Assembly: GCA_024235395.1 (NCBI GenBank)
Contig: JACKMK010000002.1
Coordinates: forward strand, 434,001 to 498,000
Reading direction: 5' to 3'
DNA: 64,000 bases
From: Chromatiaceae bacterium
Lineage (GTDB): Bacteria; Pseudomonadota; Gammaproteobacteria; Chromatiales; Chromatiaceae
Positions 43,301 through 52,519 of the stretch are shown piece by piece. How positions within the stretch are numbered: position 1 is the stretch's first letter; every line of letters starts with the position of its first letter. The notes below the pieces were generated by a model. It was given only the letters and a program-made list of their open reading frames with translations, did not search any database and was not told where the DNA came from. Made by a program: the position numbers and the translations under genes.

Positions 43301-44254
43301 TCAGGCGTAGGGGCGGAGTTCATGGAGGTTCTGGCGCAGGTACTCGAGCACGACGTGGCGCTTGGAGGCGCCGCGTTGGTTCTCGTCACCCGATCGCAGC
43401 GCCGGCAGCAGTGCCGGTAGCTGGTCTTCGAAGCGCGCGAAGACCGCCCGCCAGGTGTGCTTGATAGTCGAAGGGCTCAGTGCCAGGCGCAGTGCAAGTT
43501 CCTGGTCGGTATTGCCATCCAGTGCATATCGCAGCAGGCGCTGCTGCGAGGCGGTCAGTTTCAGCAGTGGCCAATGACGGTGGAACATCCACAGGTCGTC
43601 GGCGGCATAAACGCCGTCCAGCCCGGTCGGCCGCTGCATGATCTGCAGGATTGGGCGCGCTGGTTCCGGCATCGAGGCGAACCGGGGGTCGGCCGAGAAG
43701 TCCGCGATATCCCGGAAGCTGCCCTTGCGATTGATATCCGCCAGCGCATTGCCGTAGTTTTCCCAGAAGATGCGCTTGAAATAGTGGCCGGCGTGGGTTG
43801 CGTACCAGGCATTCATGCCATGCGGCATCAAAGCGCGGAATACCGGGTGTTCGACGTCGGTATAGCGTAGCGGATTGTGCAACATCACGACGTTCAGGCC
43901 GTCGCCCGCATTCGCCTCGGCGATACCGCGGCGCTCGAGAACCGGCGAATGCGGCCCGAAGGGCGCAGCATAGAGGGCGTTACCCACATAGGGGATGGGC
44001 TGCCGCTGCAACTGTGCAGCGAACACCTCTGAGACCGCCACGCTCAGGCCGTAGCCCAGACGGCGTCGGTGCTCGTCCGGTTCCGCGAGATCCTCCCAGA
44101 AGACAGCGTTCAAAGCGTCCTGCTTCAGCCAGCGCGACCAGACCTCGGGCATCCGCTGCCACGTCTCCGATGGGCATGCGAAGTGGCCGTGGTCGCGCAG
44201 GAACGCCGCACAGTGTGCAAAGTCGGATTCGGTGCAGAGACGGTAGCGATACAT
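43301..44254 (-). CDS. LuxR-type transcriptional regulator
   Basis: A 317-residue protein. Residues ~1-230 are of no recognised sensory family and carry none of the usual AHL-binding signature that I can see. The C-terminal helix-turn-helix (LTASQQRLLRYALDGNTDQELALRLALSPSTIKHTWRAVF) is a LuxR/NarL type. It may sense a small ligand or protein. The start is uncertain: ATG 44254 lacks a clear ribosome site and the frame is open to 44368. The PEP-CTERM-like gene follows 136 bases downstream in the same direction. Confidence 0.7.
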   Translation of the reverse strand: MYRYRLCTESDFAHCAAFLRDHGHFACPSETWQRMPEVWSRWLKQDALNAVFWEDLAEPDEHRRRLGYGLSVAVSEVFAAQLQRQPIPYVGNALYAAPFGPHSPVLERRGIAEANAGDGLNVVMLHNPLRYTDVEHPVFRALMPHGMNAWYATHAGHYFKRIFWENYGNALADINRKGSFRDIADFSADPRFASMPEPARPILQIMQRPTGLDGVYAADDLWMFHRHWPLLKLTASQQRLLRYALDGNTDQELALRLALSPSTIKHTWRAVFARFEDQLPALLPALRSGDENQRGASKRHVVLEYLRQNLHELRPYA

Positions 44255-44447
44255 GGCATTCGGGATGCTGGTTCGTTTCTCGTCGACGCCGGCGGAAGTC
44301 GGCGTTACCGGTTTTTTAGCACGAATGGGCGGACGCCACAGGCGCGCGGGTTCTTGTAGACCAGCCATGCGGGCGCCCGGCAGGACGAGGGGTATTTTAG
44401 TGAATTCTGATATTTAAGAATCGTTACTACCGGGCGATACATATCAG

Positions 44448-46880
44448 GTGTGGCGTGGCGACCGGGTGCGATCGACAGTGTTCTCCAGTAAGTCCAGTAA
44501 AAACAGAGAGATAGTGGAAAAACAAGCGCTCGATCGCCACCGGGATTCGGTGTTGCGCGAGCGGGTGCGCATGCTTTATTCCGCCATTCCGCTGTCGCAG
44601 GGAATCGCATTCGCGGTCGCCGTCATCTTGTTTGCATTCCAGGAGAGCCAGGGCCAGCACAACGCTCACGGGTGGTTCGCGTTGATCAGCGGCGTGCTCG
44701 CGCTACGCGGTTTCAGCGCTGTGCATTACTTCGGGAAAGGCTCGGTGGTTTTGAGTGACCGTGCATGGCTGACAGCGTTTCGCCTCGGCGCTATAGCCGC
44801 GGGTGTTTGCTGGGGAGGCGCGGCCCTGTTGTTCATACCCGACCACGACGTCACCCTGCAGGTGTTCACGATCCTGACACTTGCGGGTGTAGCCGCGGGA
44901 GCGATCAGCTCGATGGCGGCCGATCACGGGGCCTATCGTTTTTTCGTGCTGCTGATCATGGGCCCGGTGAGCGCCGTGGCCTTGATGCAAGGCCAGCAAC
45001 CTCAGATCACCTTTGGGTTGCTGAGTCTGCTTTTGCTGATTTTCCTCGATCGATCGAGTCACAGCTATGCCAAGTCGCTGACGCACCTGCTCACGTTACG
45101 GTTCGAGAACGCAACACTGATCACGGATCTTGAGCGCGAGAAGAAACGCGTCATCGATGAGGCCGAGACGATGATGGGCCGCATACTGGGCAGCGCGCCG
45201 ATCGCAATCTGGGCGGTCGATGCCGAGGGCGTGGTGTCGTTCGTCGAAGGTGGCCAGGGCAGCAACCTCGAAGACCTCAGGCTGCCCCCGATCGGCGAGA
45301 GCGTACTGGCCGACACCGAAGACCGGGCGCAGATCGCGTACCAGACCCGGCGCGCGCTGAACGGCGAGTCCTTTGTCGCCGAGCTCGACGCGGAGCGTCA
45401 TTGCTACGAGGTCAACTACGGTCCCTTGTTCGATGAGGACGGCAATCGCCAGGGGGCCATCGGCGTGGCCGTCGACATCTCCGAGCGCAAGCGCCACGAG
45501 AAGGAACTCGCACGCCTTGCGCACTACGATCAGCTGACCGGCCTGCCCAACCGGGTCACGATCATGAACCAGCTCGAGCACGCGTTCGAGCACGCCCGAC
45601 GCAACGACCGCCTGGTGGCCGTCTACTTTATCGATCTGGACAACTTCAAGGCGGTCAACGACACGATGGGGCACAAGGCCGGAGACACGCTGTTGCACCA
45701 GGCGGCCGACAGGTTGCGCGCCAGCCTGCGCGAGAGCGACATGCCGGCGCGACTCGGTGGGGACGAGTTCCTGGCCGTTAGCGAAGGCCTGCAACGTCCC
45801 TCCGACGCAGAGGTGATTGCGCACAAGATCGTCGGCGTGTTTCAACAGCCCTTCACGATCGACAGCCGCGAGTTCTACGCGACCGCCAGCATCGGGATAG
45901 CGGTCTTTCCGCAGGACGGTGCGACTGCCGAGCAGTTGTTGCAGAGTGCAGACACGGCGATGTACCACGCGAAGTTCGCCGGCAAGAACAAGTATCGGTT
46001 CTTCACCAGTGCGATGCAGGCGACCGCGGAGCGGCACCTCGAGATGGAAACCGAACTGCGGCGCGCATTGGATCGCGGAGAGCTGTTCCTCGAGTACCAG
46101 CCCAAGATCGACGTGATGACGCGGACGATCAGTGGTGCCGAGGCCCTGTTGCGCTGGAACTCACCGTCTCTCGGCAGAATCGGGCCCGACGAGTTCATTC
46201 CTGTGGCCGAACTGGCCGGTGTGATGCCACACATCGGTGACTGGGTGTTGCGCACGGCCTGTCGTGAGGCCGTGGCGTGGCAGCGTCTGGTGCGCAGGCC
46301 GCTGCACGTGGCGATCAATGTCTCACCGCAGCAGTTTCGCAATACCGATCTGCTGGCCAATGTGACCCAGGCTCTGGTCGAGTCGGGCCTGCCGGCGGCG
46401 CAGCTAGAACTGGAGATCACCGAAAGCGTTCTTGTGCAGGACACGCCGGAGGCGATGCGTGTGTTCAACGCGCTGGTCGACCTCGGCGTGACGCTGTCGC
46501 TCGATGATTTCGGTACCGGGTACTCTTCGCTGAGCTATCTGAAGAAGTTTCCGATGCGGGTGCTGAAGATCGACAAGGCGTTCGTGCGGGACCTGGGTAA
46601 GCGCGGCAACGACGAGTCCCTGGTCGACGCCATCATCGCGATGGCGCACAGCCTGCGGATGCAGGTAGTCGCGGAAGGCGTTGAGACGGAGGCGCAGTTC
46701 GCGTACCTGCAGCAGCGCGGCGTCGAAATGGTCCAGGGATACTATTTCAGCCGGCCGGTGTCGGCGGGCGCGTTCCAAGAGATGATTGGCATACAGGAAG
46801 GCGATGCGCCGGTCACCGCCCGGATCACAAAAGACCGACGGTCCGCCGGTCTGGTGGGTGCCGCGGAATCGGTCGATTGA
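44448..46880 (+). CDS. Membrane GGDEF-EAL protein with PAS domain
   Basis: An ~810-residue inner-membrane c-di-GMP enzyme. About six helices (residues ~45-205) form an integral sensor; a PAS domain (~235-345) leads to GGDEF and EAL domains. GGDEF is intact (RLGGDEFLA), preceded by an I-site RESD five residues before. EAL residues are intact: AEALLRW, EITES, LDDFGTGYSS, LKIDKAFV and EGVE. Both cyclase and phosphodiesterase activities are possible. GTG 44448 is given as start, but GTG 44514 after GAGAG is also plausible. Confidence 0.88.
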   Translation: MWRGDRVRSTVFSSKSSKNREIVEKQALDRHRDSVLRERVRMLYSAIPLSQGIAFAVAVILFAFQESQGQHNAHGWFALISGVLALRGFSAVHYFGKGSVVLSDRAWLTAFRLGAIAAGVCWGGAALLFIPDHDVTLQVFTILTLAGVAAGAISSMAADHGAYRFFVLLIMGPVSAVALMQGQQPQITFGLLSLLLLIFLDRSSHSYAKSLTHLLTLRFENATLITDLEREKKRVIDEAETMMGRILGSAPIAIWAVDAEGVVSFVEGGQGSNLEDLRLPPIGESVLADTEDRAQIAYQTRRALNGESFVAELDAERHCYEVNYGPLFDEDGNRQGAIGVAVDISERKRHEKELARLAHYDQLTGLPNRVTIMNQLEHAFEHARRNDRLVAVYFIDLDNFKAVNDTMGHKAGDTLLHQAADRLRASLRESDMPARLGGDEFLAVSEGLQRPSDAEVIAHKIVGVFQQPFTIDSREFYATASIGIAVFPQDGATAEQLLQSADTAMYHAKFAGKNKYRFFTSAMQATAERHLEMETELRRALDRGELFLEYQPKIDVMTRTISGAEALLRWNSPSLGRIGPDEFIPVAELAGVMPHIGDWVLRTACREAVAWQRLVRRPLHVAINVSPQQFRNTDLLANVTQALVESGLPAAQLELEITESVLVQDTPEAMRVFNALVDLGVTLSLDDFGTGYSSLSYLKKFPMRVLKIDKAFVRDLGKRGNDESLVDAIIAMAHSLRMQVVAEGVETEAQFAYLQQRGVEMVQGYYFSRPVSAGAFQEMIGIQEGDAPVTARITKDRRSAGLVGAAESVD

Positions 46881-46893
46881 GTTGTCTGGCCGG

Positions 46894-47982
46894 CTAGGGT
46901 TGTCCCCGCCAGACCGGCGCTTTATGCAGTGCGCTGCTGACCCGCTCTGAGAACCCGTCGTCCTTGCGCGCGATGAACAGCGCCTGTATGCCCAGGCGTT
47001 CGGCTGTCGCCGGCCCCTGTTCATCACCGAGGGCCATCAGTGCCGTGGCCCAGCCGTCTGCCTCGGCGCAGTTGCGCGCGAATACCGTGACGGATGCCAA
47101 CCCATGTGCGATCGCCATGCCCGAGCGCGGATCGATCGTATGTGAATAGCGTTTTCCCCCGGCCGGGAAGAAATTGCGATAGTCACCGGAGGTGGCCATC
47201 GCCAGGTCGTGCAGCGCGACGACACGCTGTATCGAGCGCTCGGTGAAGCTGGGTCGTTCGATGGCTATCCGCCAGGGGTCGCCGTTGCGCTTGCCGCCCC
47301 GTGCGAACACCTCGCCACCGATCTCGACCAGATAGCCGGTGAAGCCCTCTGCGTCCAGGAGCGCCGCGATCTCGTCCACCGCCCATCCTTTTGCTATCGA
47401 CGAAAGATCGGCCTGCAGACCCGCCACGGTCTTGCGTAGCGCGGGCGGTGCGCGCCGCGTCTGCAGGTATTGATAGCCGACGGTCGGCAACAATTCGGCG
47501 ATCTGTCCGGCCGAGGGTGGTGTGTTGCGATCGCCGGCGTTGCCGAATCCCCACAGGTTCACCAGAGGCCCGACCGTGATGTCGTACATGCCATCGCTCG
47601 ATTCGCTGATTCGAAGAGCGCGCTCGACCAGATCGACGAGCGCTGCCGGCGCATCCTGCCAGGTGGTCGAAGACGTCCGGTTGAAGCGCATCAGGTCGGA
47701 GTCTTCGCGGTAGGTCGACATCATCCGGTTGATGGCATCGAGACGATCGTCTATCCGCTGCTGCAGTGGCGCCAACTGTCCCGGTCCCGGTGAATGGGCC
47801 AGCTTGATGCTGTAACGGGTACCCATGGTGCGGCCGCTCAGTTCCACCACCTGTGACGGCGGATCCGTGCAGGCGGTGCCAATCAACAACAACCCGACGA
47901 ATCCTGCCCGCGCGAGCCATCGACGGGCGGCGACCGGGCGACGACCGCCGGCATCTCGCACCGATTTCGGGACCCTTTTCAA
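46894..47982 (-). CDS. apbE: FAD:protein FMN transferase ApbE (lipoprotein)
   Basis: A 362-residue ApbE, which transfers FMN from FAD covalently to a Thr/Ser on partner proteins such as Nqr/Rnf subunits. A lipobox LLIGTAC near residue 38 predicts lipid anchoring. Family motifs: GRTMGTRYSI, STYREDSDLMRFN, DLSSIAKGWAVD, EIGGEVFARG and YSHTIDPRSG. It starts at TTG (47982), or possibly GTG 47961. The DsrE-like gene lies 42 bases upstream in the same direction. No flavoprotein partner is encoded nearby. Confidence 0.92.
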   Translation of the reverse strand: MKRVPKSVRDAGGRRPVAARRWLARAGFVGLLLIGTACTDPPSQVVELSGRTMGTRYSIKLAHSPGPGQLAPLQQRIDDRLDAINRMMSTYREDSDLMRFNRTSSTTWQDAPAALVDLVERALRISESSDGMYDITVGPLVNLWGFGNAGDRNTPPSAGQIAELLPTVGYQYLQTRRAPPALRKTVAGLQADLSSIAKGWAVDEIAALLDAEGFTGYLVEIGGEVFARGGKRNGDPWRIAIERPSFTERSIQRVVALHDLAMATSGDYRNFFPAGGKRYSHTIDPRSGMAIAHGLASVTVFARNCAEADGWATALMALGDEQGPATAERLGIQALFIARKDDGFSERVSSALHKAPVWRGQP

Positions 47983-48024
47983 GACGCGGACATGTATCGA
48001 ACCGGGGAGCGGTGTCGACCGCAG

Positions 48025-48540
48025 TCATTCGATTTTGATGTAGGCGAAGCCCTCGCTTTGCAGTTTGGCAACCTGCACGACACCCGACGGCACGAGTTCG
48101 ACGCCGTCGTAGAGTTTTGCACCGTCGAGGCCGATCTGTGACCGCGTGATGTCGCATAGCTCGAGCTTCACACCCTGAACGCTGTGCAACGCCTGCAAGC
48201 GGCCGGCATTGTTGGCGCGCCGTTCGGCCATCTCGGCATCTTCCTGAAACGGGGTGCCGGTCAAGGGATCGTCGGTGACGAAGCGCACGCCGTGGGCAAC
48301 GAACACGATGCGCACGTCGTAGTCGATGAGTTCGTTTTGGTAATACGTGACCATGTTGTTGATGCTGGTCAGCATGGCGCTGAACCGCCTTGGGTCGGCG
48401 AAATCGGCGTGATAGACGACCTTGGCCACGCCGTCGGCGCGTACCGCGGTGGAGACGGTACTGGTCGCGAGCATGATGAAAGTGGCTGCGACAGCCAGCA
48501 GCACGCGGGTGTCGAACCGTGTGGAAAGTGTTCTACGCAT
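48025..48540 (-). CDS. Exported DsrE-family protein
   Basis: A 171-residue protein with a signal peptide (VLLAVAATFIMLATSTVSTAVRA) and a DsrE/DsrF-like domain: KVVYHADFADPRRFSAMLTSINNMVTYY, VRIVFVAHGVRF, LELCDIT and VELVPSGVVQVAKLQSEGFAYIKIE. DsrE-type domains take part in sulfur-atom transfer; the single Cys (ELCDIT) matches the position used in that family. Periplasmic location sets it apart from cytoplasmic DsrEFH. It is followed by apbE, suggesting a joint periplasmic redox role. Confidence 0.8.
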   Translation of the reverse strand: MRRTLSTRFDTRVLLAVAATFIMLATSTVSTAVRADGVAKVVYHADFADPRRFSAMLTSINNMVTYYQNELIDYDVRIVFVAHGVRFVTDDPLTGTPFQEDAEMAERRANNAGRLQALHSVQGVKLELCDITRSQIGLDGAKLYDGVELVPSGVVQVAKLQSEGFAYIKIE

Positions 48541-48867
48541 CGAGACTTCCTCCGTAGGAAAAGACCAACCACTGGTGATGGTGGAGAGGCGGATGGTACA
48601 GTCTCGCCGGTCCGCCGCCAGTGGTCCGGTGTTTAGAGACCGGATTGGGAATAAAAAGCACTAAAATGATGGCCGGCACGAGGTAGAATTGACGCTTTAT
48701 GCCTTAAGTGCCTATGCAGGCGCCTTTAATGGCATATTTTACGAAAGGTTTTCTGGCCGGAATCGCAGGTGCGTCAACAAACTGCGGACGGCGAAATTCC
48801 GCCATTTACGGCTCGTCGAATTTTGCGAGAATGGAGCTAACCCAAAAGACAAGCAGTTCGTCTAAGG
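48541..48867. other. Intergenic region with possible rightward promoter
   Basis: About 330 bases between the DsrE-like gene and the small ORF preceding a kinase. TTGACG (48689-48694) and TATGCA (48713-48718), 18 bases apart, may start the rightward transcript. The region is richer in A/T than neighbours. No gene or structured RNA is recognised. Confidence 0.3.
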
Positions 48868-49113
48868 GTGTGGTTTGGAAAGAAAAAACAGAGCGGCGAG
48901 CCGCCATCCAATCGGGGTGTCGAAGTCGCGTCGTACGGTGGAACCATTGGCAGGTCCCATCACCCTCGGCGGGTACCGGTGAGAGTCCGGCCGGCCGGCA
49001 CGACGCGACACAATCCCCGGCGGTCCCGCCTGAAGAGGGTGCGGCCGTTGACTGTCCAGGAGCGGGCGGTTGCGGTTGCCGATAATAAAAGTGCCGAAAA
49101 GAATAACTCGTGA
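48868..49113 (+). CDS. Possible small basic protein coupled to histidine kinase gene
   Basis: An 81-residue ORF (GTG start) beginning MWFGKKKQSGE, very rich in Arg/Lys, ending VAVADNKSAEKNNS. Its TGA overlaps the GTG of the kinase gene (GTGA), the usual sign of translational coupling, and the kinase has no good ribosome site of its own. Codon third positions are moderately GC-rich (about 65%). The ORF's own ribosome site is poor. It may be a leader ORF or an artefact. Confidence 0.3.
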   Translation: MWFGKKKQSGEPPSNRGVEVASYGGTIGRSHHPRRVPVRVRPAGTTRHNPRRSRLKRVRPLTVQERAVAVADNKSAEKNNS

Positions 49114-50255
49114 ATACCGACATCCAGGTTCTGTTCGTCAGCGACAATGGCGCTGACGAACTCGTGCTGAGCACGCTGCTTGCGCGCGAATCGGAAGGCG
49201 CGGGGATTCGTCTGTCGTCGGTGAGCGACGCCCAGGCGTTCTATCAAGCGATCTATTCGGAGCAGCGTTACCAGGTTGTCGTGGTCGATGACCGGCAGCC
49301 ATGGTCGGAGTGGCGCTTGGTCGTGGCCGCATGCGCGCAACACCGTCCGAATGCCCTGCTGGTCTTGCTGACCGACGAGGCGGCAACCGGCCCCAAGGCG
49401 CCGGTGTTCGATTCCGCGGTCACGGTCGCTTACCCGCACAGCAGTTCCGGCCTGGTGGCGCTGGCGCGGCTCATTGGCAACATGGCAGTCCAGGAGCGCG
49501 GTTTCAGCCTGCGGCACGACCGGGCCGAATCGGTGGGCACGGCCGAATCAGCCGTGGAGATGGATCAGGAGAAACTCGTCTACGCGGTGTCGCACGACCT
49601 GCAGGACCCGCTGCAGCTCGCGCGCCGTTATGCCGACGTGTTGAACGAGGACTACGCCAACGAACTCGGTGAACCTGGTTCCAAGGTGCTCGGACATCTG
49701 CAGTTCAATCTGAACCGCACGCAGGAGATGCTGGACGAGTTATTGGACTATTCTCGTCTGCAGAATTCAAAACCCGAGCGTGAGCCGGTCGATTTCAATG
49801 AGCTGCTGGACGAAGTGAGCAGTCTGTACAAACTGACGTTGCAGGAGATTGGGGGCTCGATCAGTCGGCACCACTCGCTGCCGACGCTGTCGGTCGACCG
49901 ACGTCAGTTCCAGCGTGTGCTCCAGAACCTGGTTGGCAATGCGATCAAGTTTCGCAGCGAACGCCCTTTGAATATCACGGTACGCGCCCAGCGTGTGCGC
50001 AACGAGTGGCGTATCGGGGTCAAGGACAACGGCATCGGCATCGCCGAAGACGACACCCGTCGGATATTCGGGATGTTCGAGCGGGCGTCCGGTGCCGAAC
50101 AGTATCCCGGTACCGGGATGGGGTTGGCGATCTGCAAGCGGATCGTGCAGAACCACGGTGGCAAGATCTGGGTGCGTTCGTCGCCGGGTAGCGGGAGCGT
50201 ATTCATCTTCTCGGTACCGCAGGCCGAAGGATCGGCGGAGGTGGTGACATCATAG
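49110..50255 (+). CDS. Soluble histidine kinase with degenerate receiver domain
   Basis: A 381-residue cytoplasmic kinase. Residues ~1-125 look like a receiver (VLFVSDNGAD, VVVVDDRQPW) but lack the C-terminal Lys. The HisKA type is VSHDLQDPLQLARRY, as in phytochrome-like kinases. The HATPase is complete (NLVGNAIKF, DNGIGIAEDD, GTGMGLAICKRIV). It is followed 25 bases later by a receiver-GGDEF-EAL protein, so it likely phosphorylates that regulator. GTG start. Confidence 0.85.
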   Translation: MNTDIQVLFVSDNGADELVLSTLLARESEGAGIRLSSVSDAQAFYQAIYSEQRYQVVVVDDRQPWSEWRLVVAACAQHRPNALLVLLTDEAATGPKAPVFDSAVTVAYPHSSSGLVALARLIGNMAVQERGFSLRHDRAESVGTAESAVEMDQEKLVYAVSHDLQDPLQLARRYADVLNEDYANELGEPGSKVLGHLQFNLNRTQEMLDELLDYSRLQNSKPEREPVDFNELLDEVSSLYKLTLQEIGGSISRHHSLPTLSVDRRQFQRVLQNLVGNAIKFRSERPLNITVRAQRVRNEWRIGVKDNGIGIAEDDTRRIFGMFERASGAEQYPGTGMGLAICKRIVQNHGGKIWVRSSPGSGSVFIFSVPQAEGSAEVVTS

Positions 50256-50280
50256 TGTGCACGGGTGTGTTGAAAGCTCC

Positions 50281-52386
50281 ATGAATAGCGAAGGCATTGA
50301 TGTCCTGCTGGTCGAGGACAACCCGCAAGAAGCGGAGATCGTCCGTCTGTATCTCGCGAAGCGGTACACGCACAATTACACAATCCGTCACGCGCGCAGC
50401 ATCAGCAGCGCATTGAGCGATCTTGCCGCCGGCAATCGCCCGAGCGTCGTACTGCTCGACCTGCACCTTCCTGACACGCGTGGACTCGATGGCTATCGAC
50501 ATATCGCCGCGGCGGCCCCCGGGGTCCCGGTCATCATTCTCACCAATTGCGACGAGGAGCGGGTCGCCGCCAGCGCGGTCCGCAGCGGTGCCCAGGACTA
50601 CCTGATAAAGCGCGAGGTGAATGCGGCCCTGCTGCACCGCGCGATCCTGTATGCCATCGAGCGTCAGCGCGCGGAATCTGCACTGGTCAAGGTCAAAGAG
50701 CGTTATGCGCTGGCAGTCGCCGGTGCGAACGACTGCATCTGGGATTGGGATGCGGCGACCGACGAGGCCTACTTCTCACCGAGGTGGGGCGAACTGCTGG
50801 GATTGCCGGAAGACGCGCAGGTCAAGCGCCTGCAGGATTGGCTGGAACGTATCCATCCGGACGATGTTGCCGAGTTCCGTCGTATTCTGCATGCCAAGCC
50901 GGCCGGTGAACGGACACATTTCGAACATGAACATCGGCTGCGGCATGAATCCGGGGAATTCATCTGGGTGTATGCGCGTGGCGTCATCCTCGCCGATGCC
51001 GACGGCAGACCGACGCGTATGGCGGGTTCGATCAGCAGTATTGCGAAACGCAAGGCGACCGAGCACCAGCTGGTCCATCGCGCGCTGCACGACCCGCTGA
51101 CCGGACTGCCAAACCGGGTACTGTTCGTTGACCGCCTGCAGCAGGCGCTGCGCCGCTACAAGCGCAACAACGAACTGCGTTTCGCGGTGCTGTACTTCGA
51201 TCTAGACCGTTTCAAATTCGTCAACGACAGCCTCGGGCATTCCGCTGGCGACAGTCTGCTGGTGTCGATAGCGCGACGCCTGATGAGTGTCATCCGCCCG
51301 GGCGATACGGTCGCCCGCATGGGGGGCGACGAGTTCGCCGTGCTGGTCAGCGACATCGTCGACGAGTCGGATACCACGCAGGTGGCCGAGCGTATCCACC
51401 ACCTCTTCCAGCAGGAGTTTTCGATCGCCGGACGGGGGATGTACTCCAGCGCCAGCATCGGCGTCGCCGTGGCGACGCAGCAGTACGAATCACCGGAAGA
51501 GCTGTTGCGCGATGCAGACCTCGCGATGTACCGGGCCAAGCGGTCGGCCAACGAGAACACGGTCATTTTCGATACCACCATGCACCAGGCGGCCATTTCG
51601 CGCCTGAACATGGAGACCGATCTGCGACGCGCGCTGGCGCGCGGCGAATTCGTCGTCTATTACCAGCCGATTGTCACGCTCGCCGAGCGGCGGATCGTCG
51701 CATTCGAGGCCCTGCTGCGCTGGCTGCATCCGGAAAAGGGGTTGCTCGCACCGGACAGTTTCCTGTCGGTGGTGGAGGATTCCGGGATGCTGGCGAACCT
51801 GACCTGGTGGGTGCTCGAGCAGGCCTGCAAACAGGCCCGCGAGTGGCGCCGACTGTTCGCCAATGGCTCGCCACTGCGCGTCAGCGTGAACGTGTCGGCG
51901 AGCATGTTCCGCGGCGAACACGCCGCCCAGCGTCTCAAGGACATGGTACTCGACAGCGGGCTGGCGCCGGCCGATCTCTCGCTCGAGTTCACCGAGCGCG
52001 ATTGCATGGACCAGGAAAAGGCCACCCAGGCGGTCCTCGCGGAGTTGCGTGAGTTCGGGATCAAGATCCACATGGACGATTTCGGTACCGGTTACTCGTC
52101 CCTGTCTTACCTGCAACGCTGCGCATACGACACGTTGAAGATCGACCGCTCGTTCGTACAGAGTCTCGGCAGCGAAGACCAGAGCCTGGCGATCATCAAG
52201 ACGATCGTCGGGCTCGGACGCATGCTGAACATGAACGTGGTCGCCGAAGGCGTCGAATCGCGCGGACAGCTGGATGCACTGTTGTCGATGGAGTGTCCAG
52301 AGGCACAGGGGTTCTGGTTCTCCGAACCCGTGCCGCCAGCCGAGGCCGGCGAGCTGCTGAAGCATCCACAGCCCCTGAAACATTGA
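50281..52386 (+). CDS. Response regulator with PAS, GGDEF and EAL domains
   Basis: A 701-residue cytoplasmic c-di-GMP enzyme. Receiver with Asp60 (VVLLDLHLPD) and Lys in DYLIKRE; PAS (~140-260; IWDWDAATDEAYFSPRW). GGDEF is intact (RMGGDEFAV) with I-site RPGD five residues before. EAL is intact (FEALLRWLHPEKG, EFTERD, MDDFGTGYSSLSYL, LKIDRSFV, EGVE). The likely partner kinase is just upstream. Output could be net synthesis or degradation depending on phosphorylation. Confidence 0.92.
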   Translation: MNSEGIDVLLVEDNPQEAEIVRLYLAKRYTHNYTIRHARSISSALSDLAAGNRPSVVLLDLHLPDTRGLDGYRHIAAAAPGVPVIILTNCDEERVAASAVRSGAQDYLIKREVNAALLHRAILYAIERQRAESALVKVKERYALAVAGANDCIWDWDAATDEAYFSPRWGELLGLPEDAQVKRLQDWLERIHPDDVAEFRRILHAKPAGERTHFEHEHRLRHESGEFIWVYARGVILADADGRPTRMAGSISSIAKRKATEHQLVHRALHDPLTGLPNRVLFVDRLQQALRRYKRNNELRFAVLYFDLDRFKFVNDSLGHSAGDSLLVSIARRLMSVIRPGDTVARMGGDEFAVLVSDIVDESDTTQVAERIHHLFQQEFSIAGRGMYSSASIGVAVATQQYESPEELLRDADLAMYRAKRSANENTVIFDTTMHQAAISRLNMETDLRRALARGEFVVYYQPIVTLAERRIVAFEALLRWLHPEKGLLAPDSFLSVVEDSGMLANLTWWVLEQACKQAREWRRLFANGSPLRVSVNVSASMFRGEHAAQRLKDMVLDSGLAPADLSLEFTERDCMDQEKATQAVLAELREFGIKIHMDDFGTGYSSLSYLQRCAYDTLKIDRSFVQSLGSEDQSLAIIKTIVGLGRMLNMNVVAEGVESRGQLDALLSMECPEAQGFWFSEPVPPAEAGELLKHPQPLKH

Positions 52387-52519
52387 CGTTGATCAATACC
52401 GAACGCGCCCGGTCTACACGTCCGGGCAACGTGTGCCAGAATTCTGCAAATTACCTGCAGCTACCGGGCGTACCCGCCGGAACGCGTCGTGGCTGCCTGC
52501 AGAAGGTGTCGAAGGAACT

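Noticed and set aside
46884..46914. GTCTGGC/GCCAGAC hairpin between the EAL and apbE genes
   Set aside because: A 7-base stem with a long loop that lies partly within the apbE coding end, without a T-run.
48970..49060. Cobalamin-riboswitch-like string around CCGGTGAGAGTCCGG and CCAGGAGCGGG
   Set aside because: Resembles parts of the conserved core, but the CCCGCAACTGT box and the proper pairing are missing, and the downstream gene is a histidine kinase.
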